DNA from: Osedax fenrisi
Lineage: Eukaryota > Annelida > Polychaeta > Sabellida > Siboglinidae
Length of the DNA stretch: 64,000 nt
Direction of reading: 5' to 3'
Assembly: GCA_964019155.1 (NCBI GenBank)
Contig: OZ025244.1
Coordinates: 44,593,220-44,657,219, forward strand
The position numbers were made by a program, and so were the translations under genes. This document shows positions 11,233 through 22,794 of the stretch, one piece after another. The notes beneath the pieces were generated by a model, which saw only the letters and a program-made list of their open reading frames with translations, was not told the origin of the DNA and did not search any database. Positions within the stretch are counted from its first letter, which is position 1. Each line of letters starts with the position of its first letter.

Positions 11233-14200
11233 ATTTTGTTTATTTTTATTTTTTAACAGATGAAAACTGATATAGATTTTTATTTAATGAATTCCATATA
11301 TTAACTGATCTATTATTAATTATATTTTGTAATTGTATTATCATAATTATGTACTACATTTTATTTTTTTTACAATTATCTCTAGTTCTACAATTATTCG
11401 AAATGTTAAGAATATCAGTTATATCTGTATAATTATTTGAAATTTTAAAAAAATTTTTAGTTAGATCTATTTTTTAATCTTCTAACTTCTAAGTGATTCT
11501 AATTTAAAATATTACCAATCTCTCTATATATGATTTTATAATTAATATTTGATGAATTTTGTTATATCCTACGCATCTTGTAATTAATCGTCCTAGTAAA
11601 ATAATCTTTTGCACTCTTTCAATTTGGTCCTATGAGACTACGACATTTACTAACCTTTGTAAAAAGGTGGACCAAATTATGGATGCATATTCTAAAATTG
11701 GTCTGCAATAAATGTTATATGCATTTAATAATGCTCTAGGGGATTTTTGTAGTAATGCATCTAAAAAATTGAGTTCAGAGAAAAAATAAGCTTTTTTTAC
11801 AAATATAATCAATATGTTTTATTAAATAAAAGGTTATTTTCAAATATTATTCCTAAATATTTATATAAAGTAACGTTTTTCTAATTGAATATTATTTATA
11901 AAAATATTTTTGATGGAGTTACCTTCCCCTAAAGTCATAACTGCACATTTTTGATAATGAAATATTTTAATTGCCATTTATTTGCCCATTGTGAAAATAA
12001 ATTAAAAATTATTTTTGTAAAATAAAATCTTTCACTCTCAGATGCATAAGAAAAAATATATGTTTTGTATCATCGGCAAATAAAATCAATATGAATTTTT
12101 GAAGAGATAATACTAGGGAAGATCATTAATATATAATAAAAAATAAAAATTGGACCTAAAAACCGATCCTTGTGGTACTCCAGATTTTTACAATAGAAAC
12201 ATCACAAATTAATTGTTTAGAAAGAATACGTTATAATACTCTACACATTACACATATTATTGAAATAGGCCCTTAATTATTTGAATATGATGGTTTCACC
12301 CTTTTTTAAAAAATTGGGTGTGATTATAGATTTTTTTCCAAATTTTTCGGTATATTACCCGATAATAAAGATGAATTAAAAAATAATATATGAAGGGCCT
12401 ACATAATTCATTAGATAATAGTTTTTAACATAGTAGATGGTAATCCCAAACAGTTTCCGAAAGTATGTGTAATTTTTTAATCTATTTAAAAAATATTTTT
12501 AATTATTTCAAGATTTAAATCAATATTATCAAATTGTTATCAAATGTTAAGTTAAATTATAAAAATTTGGGGAAAATTTCCATTATCATTTTTGTTGAAT
12601 TGAAATAAAAATATGAATTTAAACGTAATTTGCTTTGTCAAGATCTGAAAAATAAAATATTATTATTTTGATATATCAATTAGAGGAGATACTCCAGATT
12701 TTTAAATGTTGTCTTTTTTTTCATAAATTTTATAAAACTTTAATTTATTTTTTTAATTAATTGCATTAATCTCTCTCTTAAAAATTTAAAGATTCTAATT
12801 CTTTGGATAATTTTTTTTTTTTGCTTCTATCCAATTATATTTATATTGTAAATTAGTTTTAGATTTTTCGAAATAAATTTTTTACTTTACTTCTTCAATT
12901 TCAATATATTCTTCGGAAGTACCTGATTTATTGTATTATTTTATATTAGGAATATGTTATATAAATAATTTATTTAGAACATTATTAAAATATTCTACTT
13001 TTTTTTATCGATATTATAATCATTCGAATTTAGATATTCCCAATTAAATCTAGTAAGATGATATTTAATCAATTTTTATATTAGCATTATTGAAATCAAA
13101 ATTGTTTGATTTTTAAAAATCTGTTTTACATGGGTAATTTTTCAATATTTACATTAAATGAAACAAAAATAGTGGTCCACTTATATTTTTGTATAATCCG
13201 AAATAGTCTCCAATATTTATATTAAAATAGTAATTGTTTTTTCATTAGTAAAAGTAAATAAATTATATTATTATTACGAGTTTGTCTTATTTTATTAATT
13301 GTGAAAATGAATTTTTAATAATCGAATCGTAAAGTAAATGCAATATCTTTTTTGGGTAACTAGGAAAATGTATATTCTTTCCAATTAAAATTTGGTAAAT
13401 TAAAAATCTCCTATAATTATAGATGAATTATAATTTTTGTTGGGTTATATCAAAATAATTTTACATATCTGTTCATGAGATACTTCATTACAATTCGGAG
13501 GTCACGATAAAACACGTATAATATTAAATGGAATTTTTGAATTAATTTTTTAAATGTATAATTGAAGATCTATGTGTGAAATAAAAATTTCTTACAGGAC
13601 ATTTAACTAGATTTACAAATATCGCAACACCTCTTTTATTGAGTAAACTATTTTATTACTATTGTATTGCCGGTTTAGTTTATCTAGAAACTGTATTTTT
13701 TATTTTTTATTTTTTATTAATAATGGAATTTTTTATAAGTAATATATGACAATTTTCCATACACTAAAATTATCTTCACCAATTGATATATTCCAGTCAA
13801 TTTTTATTATTTATAATATATCTTAGTTCATAGGAAACTACTTCTAGAATTATAAATAATTTGATAATTTTTTTTACTTTTTAATTTATTTATTTTTTAA
13901 CTACATGGTATAATATCTGATGTCGTTTCTAGTGATATTTCATCTAGAGATGTTTCTAATGAATGAATTTTTGTAGATCTCGTAATTTTACATAATCGGT
14001 TAACATTTGATAAAATAATTTTTTTTTTGAGGACCATATTATCTAAAAATAATTTTTAATTTATTAAATGATAATTGAACTATTGATAATACACACGATT
14101 TATTAATATGTACTATTTTACAAATAATATATACTAAGTATTTAAAGAAATTAGTTTTTATCATTATTAGGAAATATTTTATATTGTGAATTATTATTTC

Positions 14201-15331
14201 ATTATTGCTATCTATATTATTTTTTAATAATATTTACTGATTTTTACCAAATTGTCAGTATATATACTATTACCTATAGGTATCAGAAGTAGATACAGTA
14301 GAGGTTACATTAGCTGTTTACATTAGCGTATGATTTTTTTAACAACAATCATATCACTTATTTTCAGTGATTTTTGATAGTAAACATATTTAATTTTTGT
14401 TTCTGTGTTATTTTATTAAAGTATTAATATTACTATTATCAATAATAGTAGAAGATGGTAATGAGTTATTTTAACCTAGGTAGATTTATTGGTTTAATTA
14501 TCATTATTATTATTTATACATGTATTACATTTAAATGAAAAAATGTTGTGATCTAAATAACTGAATAGCTTATTTTTGGTGGTGATTTATTAGACCAATT
14601 TTGTTTTCATAATTTGTGCTTTATATAAGCATTTATAATGGTATTTATTACCACATGATCATAATATATAATTTTCATTATTAATTTCTAAAATTATATG
14701 TAATACAATCAATTTTAATGTAATAAATATATTACAATTACATAGTTTTTAGAAAATTATATATATTTTTTAACAAACTGTGTCCCTATGATTTTTAAAT
14801 TGAACAATCGCCGAATTCGATTTTTCTTGTTTACTAAATAAATTAGCGTTTGCGATGTTTTCAATTTTTCTTATTTTCGAAATAGATTTTTAAAAAACTT
14901 ATCCTCTAATGTAATGACTACGTAAAATATCTAAAGTAATTCCGTATAATATAGAGAACAAGTTATCCGAATGTATGTCGAAATTAATTAGTTTTTAAAG
15001 AAATTTAATTTTTTTTCATTTGTAGAAATAACGCGTTTAAATTTATGCGACTTATAATTTGGTTGCTATGCGTTGCGCTGATGATATATATCATAGATAA
15101 TATATATCTGCTACTCATCGAAAACGTTTGGGTAGAAAAATGTACCTGGAGTATCTATAGATATATAGTATACTCATTGATGACTCATTCATCGTAAAGG
15201 CTTCATTGGCATTTCTGTGGTGATGTGGGTTTATCTATATACTACTTAATGTAGTGCCTTAGCCGATACAATTGATTTATAGTAACATCAGCATTTTTTC
15301 TATATATATATATACATAATACGTAATACAT
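11233..15331 (-). mobile_element. Second reading of the same LINE region (contig end 2)
   Basis: Collinear with 7087-11032 from the first to the last base. The differences I see are almost all extra bases in mononucleotide runs (for example TTTT to TTTTT, AAA to AAAA, GG to GGG), with essentially no substitutions in the stretches compared. The extra bases break the RT frame that is open in the first copy (only a 60-codon piece survives at 11630-11812). Content is otherwise as for 7087-10850. Probably an unmerged contig overlap with over-called homopolymers, not a true duplication. Confidence 0.85.
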
Positions 15332-16855
15332 AAAACGCATATAATAGATGGATTAAAGCAAAACGTCTAATATTGTTTTCTAGTAACAATAAACATATTA
15401 TATTACATTGAAAAATGTCAAAACTAACAATATTTAAAAAATTAGCATTATATAAAAAATATGGTCTAAGAATGGTATCACGCAATAATATTACAAAAAG
15501 AAATATAATCTTGTAATTTATAGATTTAGTGAAAATGTAATAAATGATTGAAAAGTTTATAATTTATCAGCAAATCATAGTTTAAAATTTGAACAAAAGG
15601 GTTTTTGTATTCTTACAATACACATGCACAAAATATTGGATTATTTTGAAAGAAACAAGAAAATCTATTATATTACGTTTCGTATATAATGAAATGACTG
15701 AAAGAATATGAAGATAATCGTATTCACTTAATTAAAATTATTTTTAAAGTACACTTTTCGATGATGAAATAGAAAGATAATAAATTAAATGTATCTTTTG
15801 TGCGGCATAGCAACCCTTATTTTTGTAACATCTGCTATATAGTTAGATTTTTTCAACATTAGTCTGGAAGGTATGCTTCATTCAAAAGAATAACATATAT
15901 AACTATCACTATAATAATAGTCCAATCAATTAAAACAAAATATTATTATTTACTATTTTAATCTCCTTTCTGTATAATACAAAATTTATTATAAATATTT
16001 TTTATAATTTTTATCATTTCTTAAATTTAATAAGTCTACTAATAAAATTATAAAATACAAAAAAATATGATGGTATATAATATGATAGTTATTGAATATG
16101 CAATATAAATCATAAATTAATTAATAATTATTATGGTTGTATTAAAAAATTTTAGAAATTTTTCTATTTTGGGCATTTTTTTTTAATGTTGGGGCTTATT
16201 AACAGGGGCCAGCTCATAACAAAAGATAATCGTGACTTAATAAACTATATAAACTATCTAAATACTTGTCCATTATATATATATATGTCTGGTAGTCTGT
16301 TGAAAGATATATTGTGATTTTAGCCTATTGAAAAACTAAAAAAACATACACAAGTGACATGATTTATAGTCATTGACCAAATATATCTTGATTATATATT
16401 CACTGTAAGTTTATATAGTTATTTTTGAATTACGTTATAAAACATTTATATTACACTTTTATATATATATATATAAATTTTCACTTTATAACATATATCC
16501 TCTCTATTATGAAGTGTACTTGGGACTATAGTCATAAAACTAACTATTTTAATAACCACACTCGTTTGCATATAATATATAGCTTTCACTGATCAGTGTA
16601 AGATGATCTTTTATCTCTGCACAATCTATTGAGGTTAGGACACGTATTATAATAATTGTATTTACTTCAATAATTATAAAAACGTGATTTTTATTATACC
16701 AAACTCCATTACCTGGTTTACTCTTTAGTTCGATTTTTTAGTAATAGGCAATAGTTTTGCCACATAATAATATACATATAAGGCCAAGTCGTAGTTTATA
16801 GGTTCACAATGGAATGTATTCGCCTTTTTTACGACATCGGTGAAGAAAATATGGG

Positions 16856-16895
<40 letters not shown>

Positions 16896-17379
16896 ATAGA
16901 TATACTACCTATACTCATACTAGTTATTCTCCAATGAGGAATATCGGAAGTATATGCATGATGTTTTTATTATAATCCCATATGAATGAGAAACATGTAT
17001 GCTAAAGGGGAGAGATTACACACAGATACCATTCTATTCGAATACTAAGTTGCTCAAAGTATATATTTATATTAATTCGTATAGTATATGTATGATCGTA
17101 TACAAAGAGATAAATAATGAATACAAAAAATATATAATATACATTTCCATAAACAATACTCTAATACTATATCCCGATATGGAGATAATGCTCTCCAAAG
17201 TATATAAAATCTCCATTAGCATCATCATCACCGGGTCTTTGCTTATGAAAAGTTGTTTCGCATCGATAATTATAAAAAAAAGTAACGCTCTTTTTTATTA
17301 TCAATGGACTGTTGGTATAATATATAACTAATATATAAACATACTACTAACAATAGAAGTGTAACCTAACCGGTGAGAT
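15332..17379. other. A+T-rich DNA without recognised genes
   Basis: It holds TA tracts (16860-16893 and others) and a few G+C-richer patches, for example 16500-16640 and 16920-17060. Given the gypsy integrase remnant immediately to the right on the minus strand, 16900-17380 could contain its 3' end or LTR, but no repeat pair was found. A 110-codon plus-strand open frame at 16999-17331 has no features I recognise. Confidence 0.35.
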
Positions 17380-18290
17380 GTGTAATTAATAATACGATTG
17401 AACTGCCTGAGAAACCGCTCATCGATTGGAAAAATACGAATAACATGAATGAATAAACGGTAAAAATTAGAATGCAAAAAAAAAACACATTTACATGCCT
17501 ATAGCCCTAGTCAGGTTAAGGGATATATAATTAACCGAATGTGGTAACCAAAGGTAAGGCTACGTGGTATATACCTACGATTACAGTAACCGTCAGTAGT
17601 GTGAATCGTACAGATTGTAATCTGGAAAAGTGTGGATGTTACGGTGGCCATTATCCTCTATATATTGTATTAATATATCTCTATATCGAACATTGGTTCA
17701 GATATGGAGTAGATCGAATGTTCTTGTATCGATGTGTCGATGATTATGGATTTCGTTGACATTATTTTAGCGAGGGTTCATGGTCGGGAATATAATTATA
17801 AGCTTGGTAGCAAATGATATGTCTTGATTACCATTCATTAACTCTTTATTAGCGTGATACTAATGACAGGAGTAGAACGTAGGAGAAGCAGGGTCATCTG
17901 GGGGTCACGAAACTTCTTCGTAATATTATTCAGCGTCTTGAGAAGGTCAATGATTGGTCGGCTTGTGATGGGTGTTGGTATCGGGTAGGTACGATATGAA
18001 GTTATGAACGTATATGAAGGTACATTTAGTGTACGGGTCATATATATCTACGTATGTGGTAACGGCGTATGATAACAGGTCAGAATTCTGCCTGGCTCTT
18101 GATGGGATATATGGGGTAATAGGCTTGAACATGATCATGACATTATGCGCGGAGTTTCACCATATTAGTGATAACTACATATATCCCTCGTACATCCAGT
18201 ATACGTACTATATGATACGTTTTAGCGATAGATGTTGTTTTAACAATATTCATGTAATGTTCACTGATAGTAGAAAGTGACGGTGAGTAT
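17380..18290 (-). mobile_element. Ty3/gypsy integrase remnant
   Basis: Minus-strand frames carry integrase-like pieces: LLKTLNNITKKFRDPQMTLL followed by LLRSTPV (compare the family's DPYLALLEYRNTPI, near 17940-17880), and further on TIHTTDGYCNRRYIPRSL (near 17600), matching the C-terminal module of gypsy integrases. Frameshifts separate them. Codons are more G+C-rich than the surroundings. Plus-strand open frames here are shadows. RT and RNase H were not found, so only the 3' part of pol remains. Confidence 0.65.
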
Positions 18291-18304
18291 AGACATATAT
18301 ATAT

Positions 18305-18744
18305 ATATATCATACCCCACTTTTTAAAAAGTATGGATTCTATAAGTATACATTAGTCATAATAAATAGGCCTACATATTTTAAATCATTTTATAGTAAA
18401 CAATAAAATACTATACAATTTTATTTTTAATTATATTATTTAAAAAATTATATTTAACAAAATCAATTCCTAAATTAAAAATAATAGAAACAATTCATAA
18501 ACAAGTATTTATTTAATATTAGAAGCAGTTTATGTAAAAGTAATTCGTACAATACGTAATTTGTAAAATTTTCTTAATTAATCAAATATATATATATATA
18601 TATATATTGATTAATTCAAAAGAAACAAAAATATATACACTTGTCAACAACGTTATCAAAATGGATATATTTTTAGTATTAATGTTAATATTAGTAATTG
18701 ATGTTAAATATGTGTATTCTGAGTTAGTATATTCATATATATAT

Positions 18745-18776
<32 letters not shown>

Positions 18777-19169
18777 TGGAGAATAAATATATAGAATTAT
18801 AAATATATTGAAATATAAAAGTATATATATATATAAAGTATATAAAGTCAACTCTAGATAAGTCGTACTACGGTGAGTCGGATTTCTCGATAAGTCAGAT
18901 AAAGTTAAATCAATCGGATAAATCGGTATTTTATATAAATCGGCAATATATTATAGTGACTTTTATGATTTGTATATGAGATAAGTCGGACTTTAAATAG
19001 TCATAAACGTTTACTTTTAATAATATGTATGTTAATATAAGGCATGAATACCATTACAATTGTTATACATGTAGTATCAAATTGAAATGAAATCTATTTG
19101 AAATAGCTATGTAGATTTATTAGAAGTATAGTTTTTAGTTATTAGGCACTGTTTCCTGAAATTCATCTA

Positions 19170-19180
<11 letters not shown>
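18305..19180. repeat. Dispersed repeat, copy 2 (empty-site partner of 5697-6850)
   Basis: Collinear with 5697-6204 plus 6510-6850 and lacking the SINE. It includes aagtcaactctagataagtcg near 18846 followed by iterated GATAAGTC/TCGGATAA motifs. This copy retains about 30 bases (around 18850-18880) that the other has lost. Confidence 0.8.
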
Positions 19181-19206
<26 letters not shown>

Positions 19207-19489
19207 TGGAGCGACTATACTAAGCTATACGGTGAATAGTTAGCATAGAGTTAACTAAAAGCTTCAAACTAATTTTAATCCAATAAAAACTTAGTTATTT
19301 AGTAAAGAAAAATAATTAGATAATATCGATCTATTGAATATGAAAATATAAGTGATAATATCCCTACCGGAAATGATGCATTATGCATTATGCATTATAT
19401 GTTATACACTATTTACGTCATCATATTTATTATTGCATCACGATTTGGAATATAGTATATAAAATAATATATTAGATAACCATTCGATA
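19181..19489. other. A+T-rich spacer with a short TGCATTA triplication
   Basis: A TA run lies at about 19176-19201 and a short tandem atgcattatgcattatgcatta at 19376-19398. Nothing else was recognised. Confidence 0.4.
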
Positions 19490-19835
19490 TTCATTAACCG
19501 TATCATCGAACTTGGTATTGAAAGTTCCCCCTTAAGTGGCTGATGTTGTTCATGACTGGTCGAACTTCGTCTTTTAAAATCAATGACTTCATATCACCTC
19601 CTACCAACATTCTTAAAGGGATCAGTTCTTGGGCCACTTCTCTATATAGTTACGTCCTATCTCTAATATTATTCGCAAATACCCTAATATATATTACGAC
19701 ATCTATACTGATGACATTCAACTACTACTGAAACTGCCCATTGACTCTATGAACTCTAACTCTGAGCTGTCTGATTGTACCTCTGAGATTACACACTGGT
19801 TACTAACTAATGACTATTGATATATACACAAATAC
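19490..19835 (+). pseudogene. CR1-like LINE RT fragment
   Basis: The plus strand reads INRIIELGIESSPLSWL, then GRTSSFKINDFISPPTNIL, then pieces of the SVLGPLL and Y.DD region in shifted frames. It follows the intact LINE protein at 24198-26570 closely (IERIKELGIEGSSLSWL, DRTSSVKVNDYISPPIDIL). It is a decayed scrap of the same family, with no intact ORF. Confidence 0.8.
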
Positions 19836-20564
19836 TCCAGATTAAACAACATATATAGATAATAAATTAAAAAATATAGATTACATATTAATCTAATAAA
19901 AGAGAAACAATTAATTAAAAAATTAGAATATACTTAATAGTGAATTCATTTATAAATGTAGATTCTTTTGAAGTAATCCCTCCCACCTTAAATTATAATC
20001 ACATCTGATCAATTACTATAATTATCCATAAATATGACTAGTAAAAACGTTACTCTGACGTATTTTCTTTTTATTGTTGCACACGAGATTGGAACTATTT
20101 GATTAACTATGTAATTTAATTTCATTATATATTATTATAATTATGTTATTATCATATTTATTTTGTGTGTGTTCTTTAATTCTTATATGTGTGTGGAATC
20201 CTTCCTCGAAACATATTGCTATTAAATGGTTCTTTTTGTACTTGTTATATAACTATATTGTATTGAACACATATTCCATGTGTATTAATTATTTATTTAT
20301 ATTATATAAGTAAAATAAATATTATACATGCATTAACTCATTTAACGTAACCACTACCAAATGGTCTATTGTCGTGTAGTAGTAATGAGATATTATGATA
20401 GTTAGGCTTATAATGTAGTAACTTGAATGAGTTATTCTATATTAAATATCACGCGAGTATATGTATTTTCTAACTTGTGAGTATACGAAATTAGTACGTA
20501 TTTAGATATAAGTGAAAAGAATACACCTCGCTTGTTTACATACGAACTATAACCAACATTTCAG

Positions 20565-20778
20565 GAGAGATCCGTTGAGATGTCACGTGTGCACGTGGAA
20601 CCAATACAATACTACACTGTTCGGCGACAACATGAAAGATATACCGTGTTTTTCCAGCTTAAAAGATGTCAACAATAGGGTGTGCGGCCTCAATCACGTG
20701 TGTCATACGCGCGTCGAGCTTAAGCTACCGCTGGTACCTGTAGAGTGGTCGGAGTTCGAAGATTACCGAGTGTTGCAG
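20565..20778 (+). CDS. Exon of a Ly6/uPAR-like gene (fused A + A' type)
   Basis: An open exon of 1 + 71 codons lies between acceptor ccaacatttcag| and donor ttgcag|gttttc, exiting in phase 0. It reads LRCHVCTWNQYNTTLFGDN, then DIPCFSSLKD, then RVCGLNHVCHTRVEL. The LxCxxC start followed by three more cysteines matches the N-terminal half of Ly6/uPAR three-finger domains. It contains in one exon what genes 1-4 split into A and A', and it leaves in the same phase as A'. Codons are clearly more G+C-rich (cacgtgtgcacgtgg) than those exons, suggesting a conserved or differently evolving relative. I found no convincing exon B before 22.4 kb. The frame runs on past the donor to a stop at 20801-20803, so a short unspliced end is an alternative. 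Confidence 0.6.
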
Positions 20779-20803
20779 GTTTTCCATATATCCACCTCAT
20801 AGT

Positions 20804-21248
20804 TACGCATAACTATCATGATTGTAATATCATTGTAATATTAATAACATGTAGTGAATGTATGTATAAGCATAGTACTAACCAATTGTTATGAGTATAA
20901 CTTATCATTAAATACACATATATGCGCCTGTTGTTTACTAATATGATTAACTAATATTTCTATAAATAAACTATAATATTTACAGTTTTAACTCTGTAAT
21001 TAATTAAACTAATATAATTAACTTAGATTCTCGTCATAAATTATTTCCTATGCGACTTAACACAACATAAATACTAAATGTATATCTTAATGTAAATATT
21101 ACATAATAAGATAGCGTACATACATTTTAGCTTACGGTTATCAGAAATTGTCATTTGGTGCCGATCCGAAATTATTTAGAAAAAGAAAATAGATCAACTA
21201 TTAATTATGGGGGTATGTAGTATGTGTACATATAAAAAAATGTAAAAA

Positions 21249-21283
<35 letters not shown>

Positions 21284-22103
21284 TCTAATATATTACATAA
21301 TATGATATATTAAAAAATTAGATAAATTTAACATATCTAATATATAATTAATATGTGTCTTTCAAATTATATTTTATATTAACAACATATAATATATTAT
21401 AATTAATAATACAAATTATTAAATGTACAGAGTAAACTGCATATAACATTAATTTAAACAAATATCGTTTAATGTATTACGCTTATAGAATGTTAGAATA
21501 TATTTTTTATTATTATCTTATAGCATGTAACCGTTCCATGCGTAAAATCAATATATTTATGTAAGATATATCATGTAAATATTATCTACATTTATCTTAA
21601 TACTATGTAGGGTATTGCGAACGTTTGATATTTATTTTATATATATTAATTTAATTAACTTACTTATTTCCAAATATTAATTTAAATGTTTACTGTATAC
21701 TTTAATATTTATATTTATGAATTATCTAGAATAAGTATAATTTATAAATTATTAATATTATTCATCTTATGTATATTTAAATATATTTATATATATAAAT
21801 AAATCAATATAAACTCATTGATAGTTACATTTTATATAGATGATATCCAACCTACTCACTTTTAATTATATTCCACTAAAGATCTCTTAACTAACCTTTT
21901 AGAGAACATAACAATAATATTTAGTATATGAAACTCAAATGATATTCAAATAAAATACTATTTTAGAACATTACCTTGATTGGCAATTATTCTATAAACA
22001 TAATCAAGTTTCATTTATTATATAACCTAGTTAAACTTACTGTATATGATATAGCGGCCGGTCCACATTATTATGCTTACTATTGGTGTGTGTACATCAC
22101 AAT

Positions 22104-22150
<47 letters not shown>

Positions 22151-22339
22151 ATATATTTATAATTTATTTATATTTATATATATATATATATTATATGAAA
22201 TAATATGTAAAATAAATGACTCACTTTAATAACTAATGAATAAGGTTATAGAATAAGTAGTTTGACATCTAGTTGCAGAAAACATTTTTGTAATAATGAT
22301 AATCTATATTTTAAATTAAGAAATGAAGGTAAACATTAC

Positions 22340-22370
<31 letters not shown>

Positions 22371-22420
22371 TTATATTTAAATATAACGAATTATTAAGGT
22401 AAATTTATATGTAAATCAAT
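20804..22420. other. A+T-rich spacer or intron; no clear exon
   Basis: TA tracts lie at about 21250-21279, 22107-22146 and 22339-22365. A G+C-richer patch at 22050-22100 (gcggccggtccacattatt) lies in an open frame but lacks a convincing cysteine pattern. I cannot place an exon B or C for the 20565 exon here. Confidence 0.35.
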
Positions 22421-22472
22421 ATGAAATATTTTATAAACATAATAATAATTACCTGTTATTATTTATTTATTT

Positions 22473-22478
<6 letters not shown>
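22421..22478 (+). CDS. Gene 1 signal-peptide exon
   Basis: ATG opens MKYFINIIIITCYYLFIFI, a lysine followed by a long hydrophobic run as in a signal peptide. A GT at 22479 gives exit phase 1, matching exon A. The intron would be only 33 nt (gtatat...aaacag). Because 33 is a multiple of three and has no stop, the frame also reads through it into exon A as an IY repeat. Which form is real is open. Confidence 0.5.
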
Positions 22479-22510
<32 letters not shown>

Positions 22511-22742
22511 GGTTGGAAGTTTTTTAAAAATTGCAAGGTATGCGAGGTAATAATAGACGACATATATACACACGATGATTACTGCATAACGAATACTAAT
22601 ACAAATTATGGTTATTAAAATAATATAATATAATTAAAGATATGCGAACTCATTATTTAATAATAAAATATTATTCTAAATAATAGTAATATATTAATAA
22701 AATGTTCGAAAAAATAAATTAAATCACGATTAACAAATTCAT

Positions 22743-22794
<52 letters not shown>

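Noticed and set aside
11033..15331. True tandem duplication of the LINE
   Set aside because: Differences restricted to homopolymer lengths and the intervening fixed-size gap fit an unmerged contig overlap better, though reads are needed to be certain.
17541..18280. Plus-strand open frames with several cysteines
   Set aside because: The minus strand carries recognisable gypsy integrase sequence at the same place, so the plus frames are shadows.
18582..18851. YIYIYI-rich open frames here and at 40647-40934, 41174-41514, 47185-47373 and 58501-58752
   Set aside because: TA dinucleotide tracts always read as Tyr-Ile without stops. No other support.
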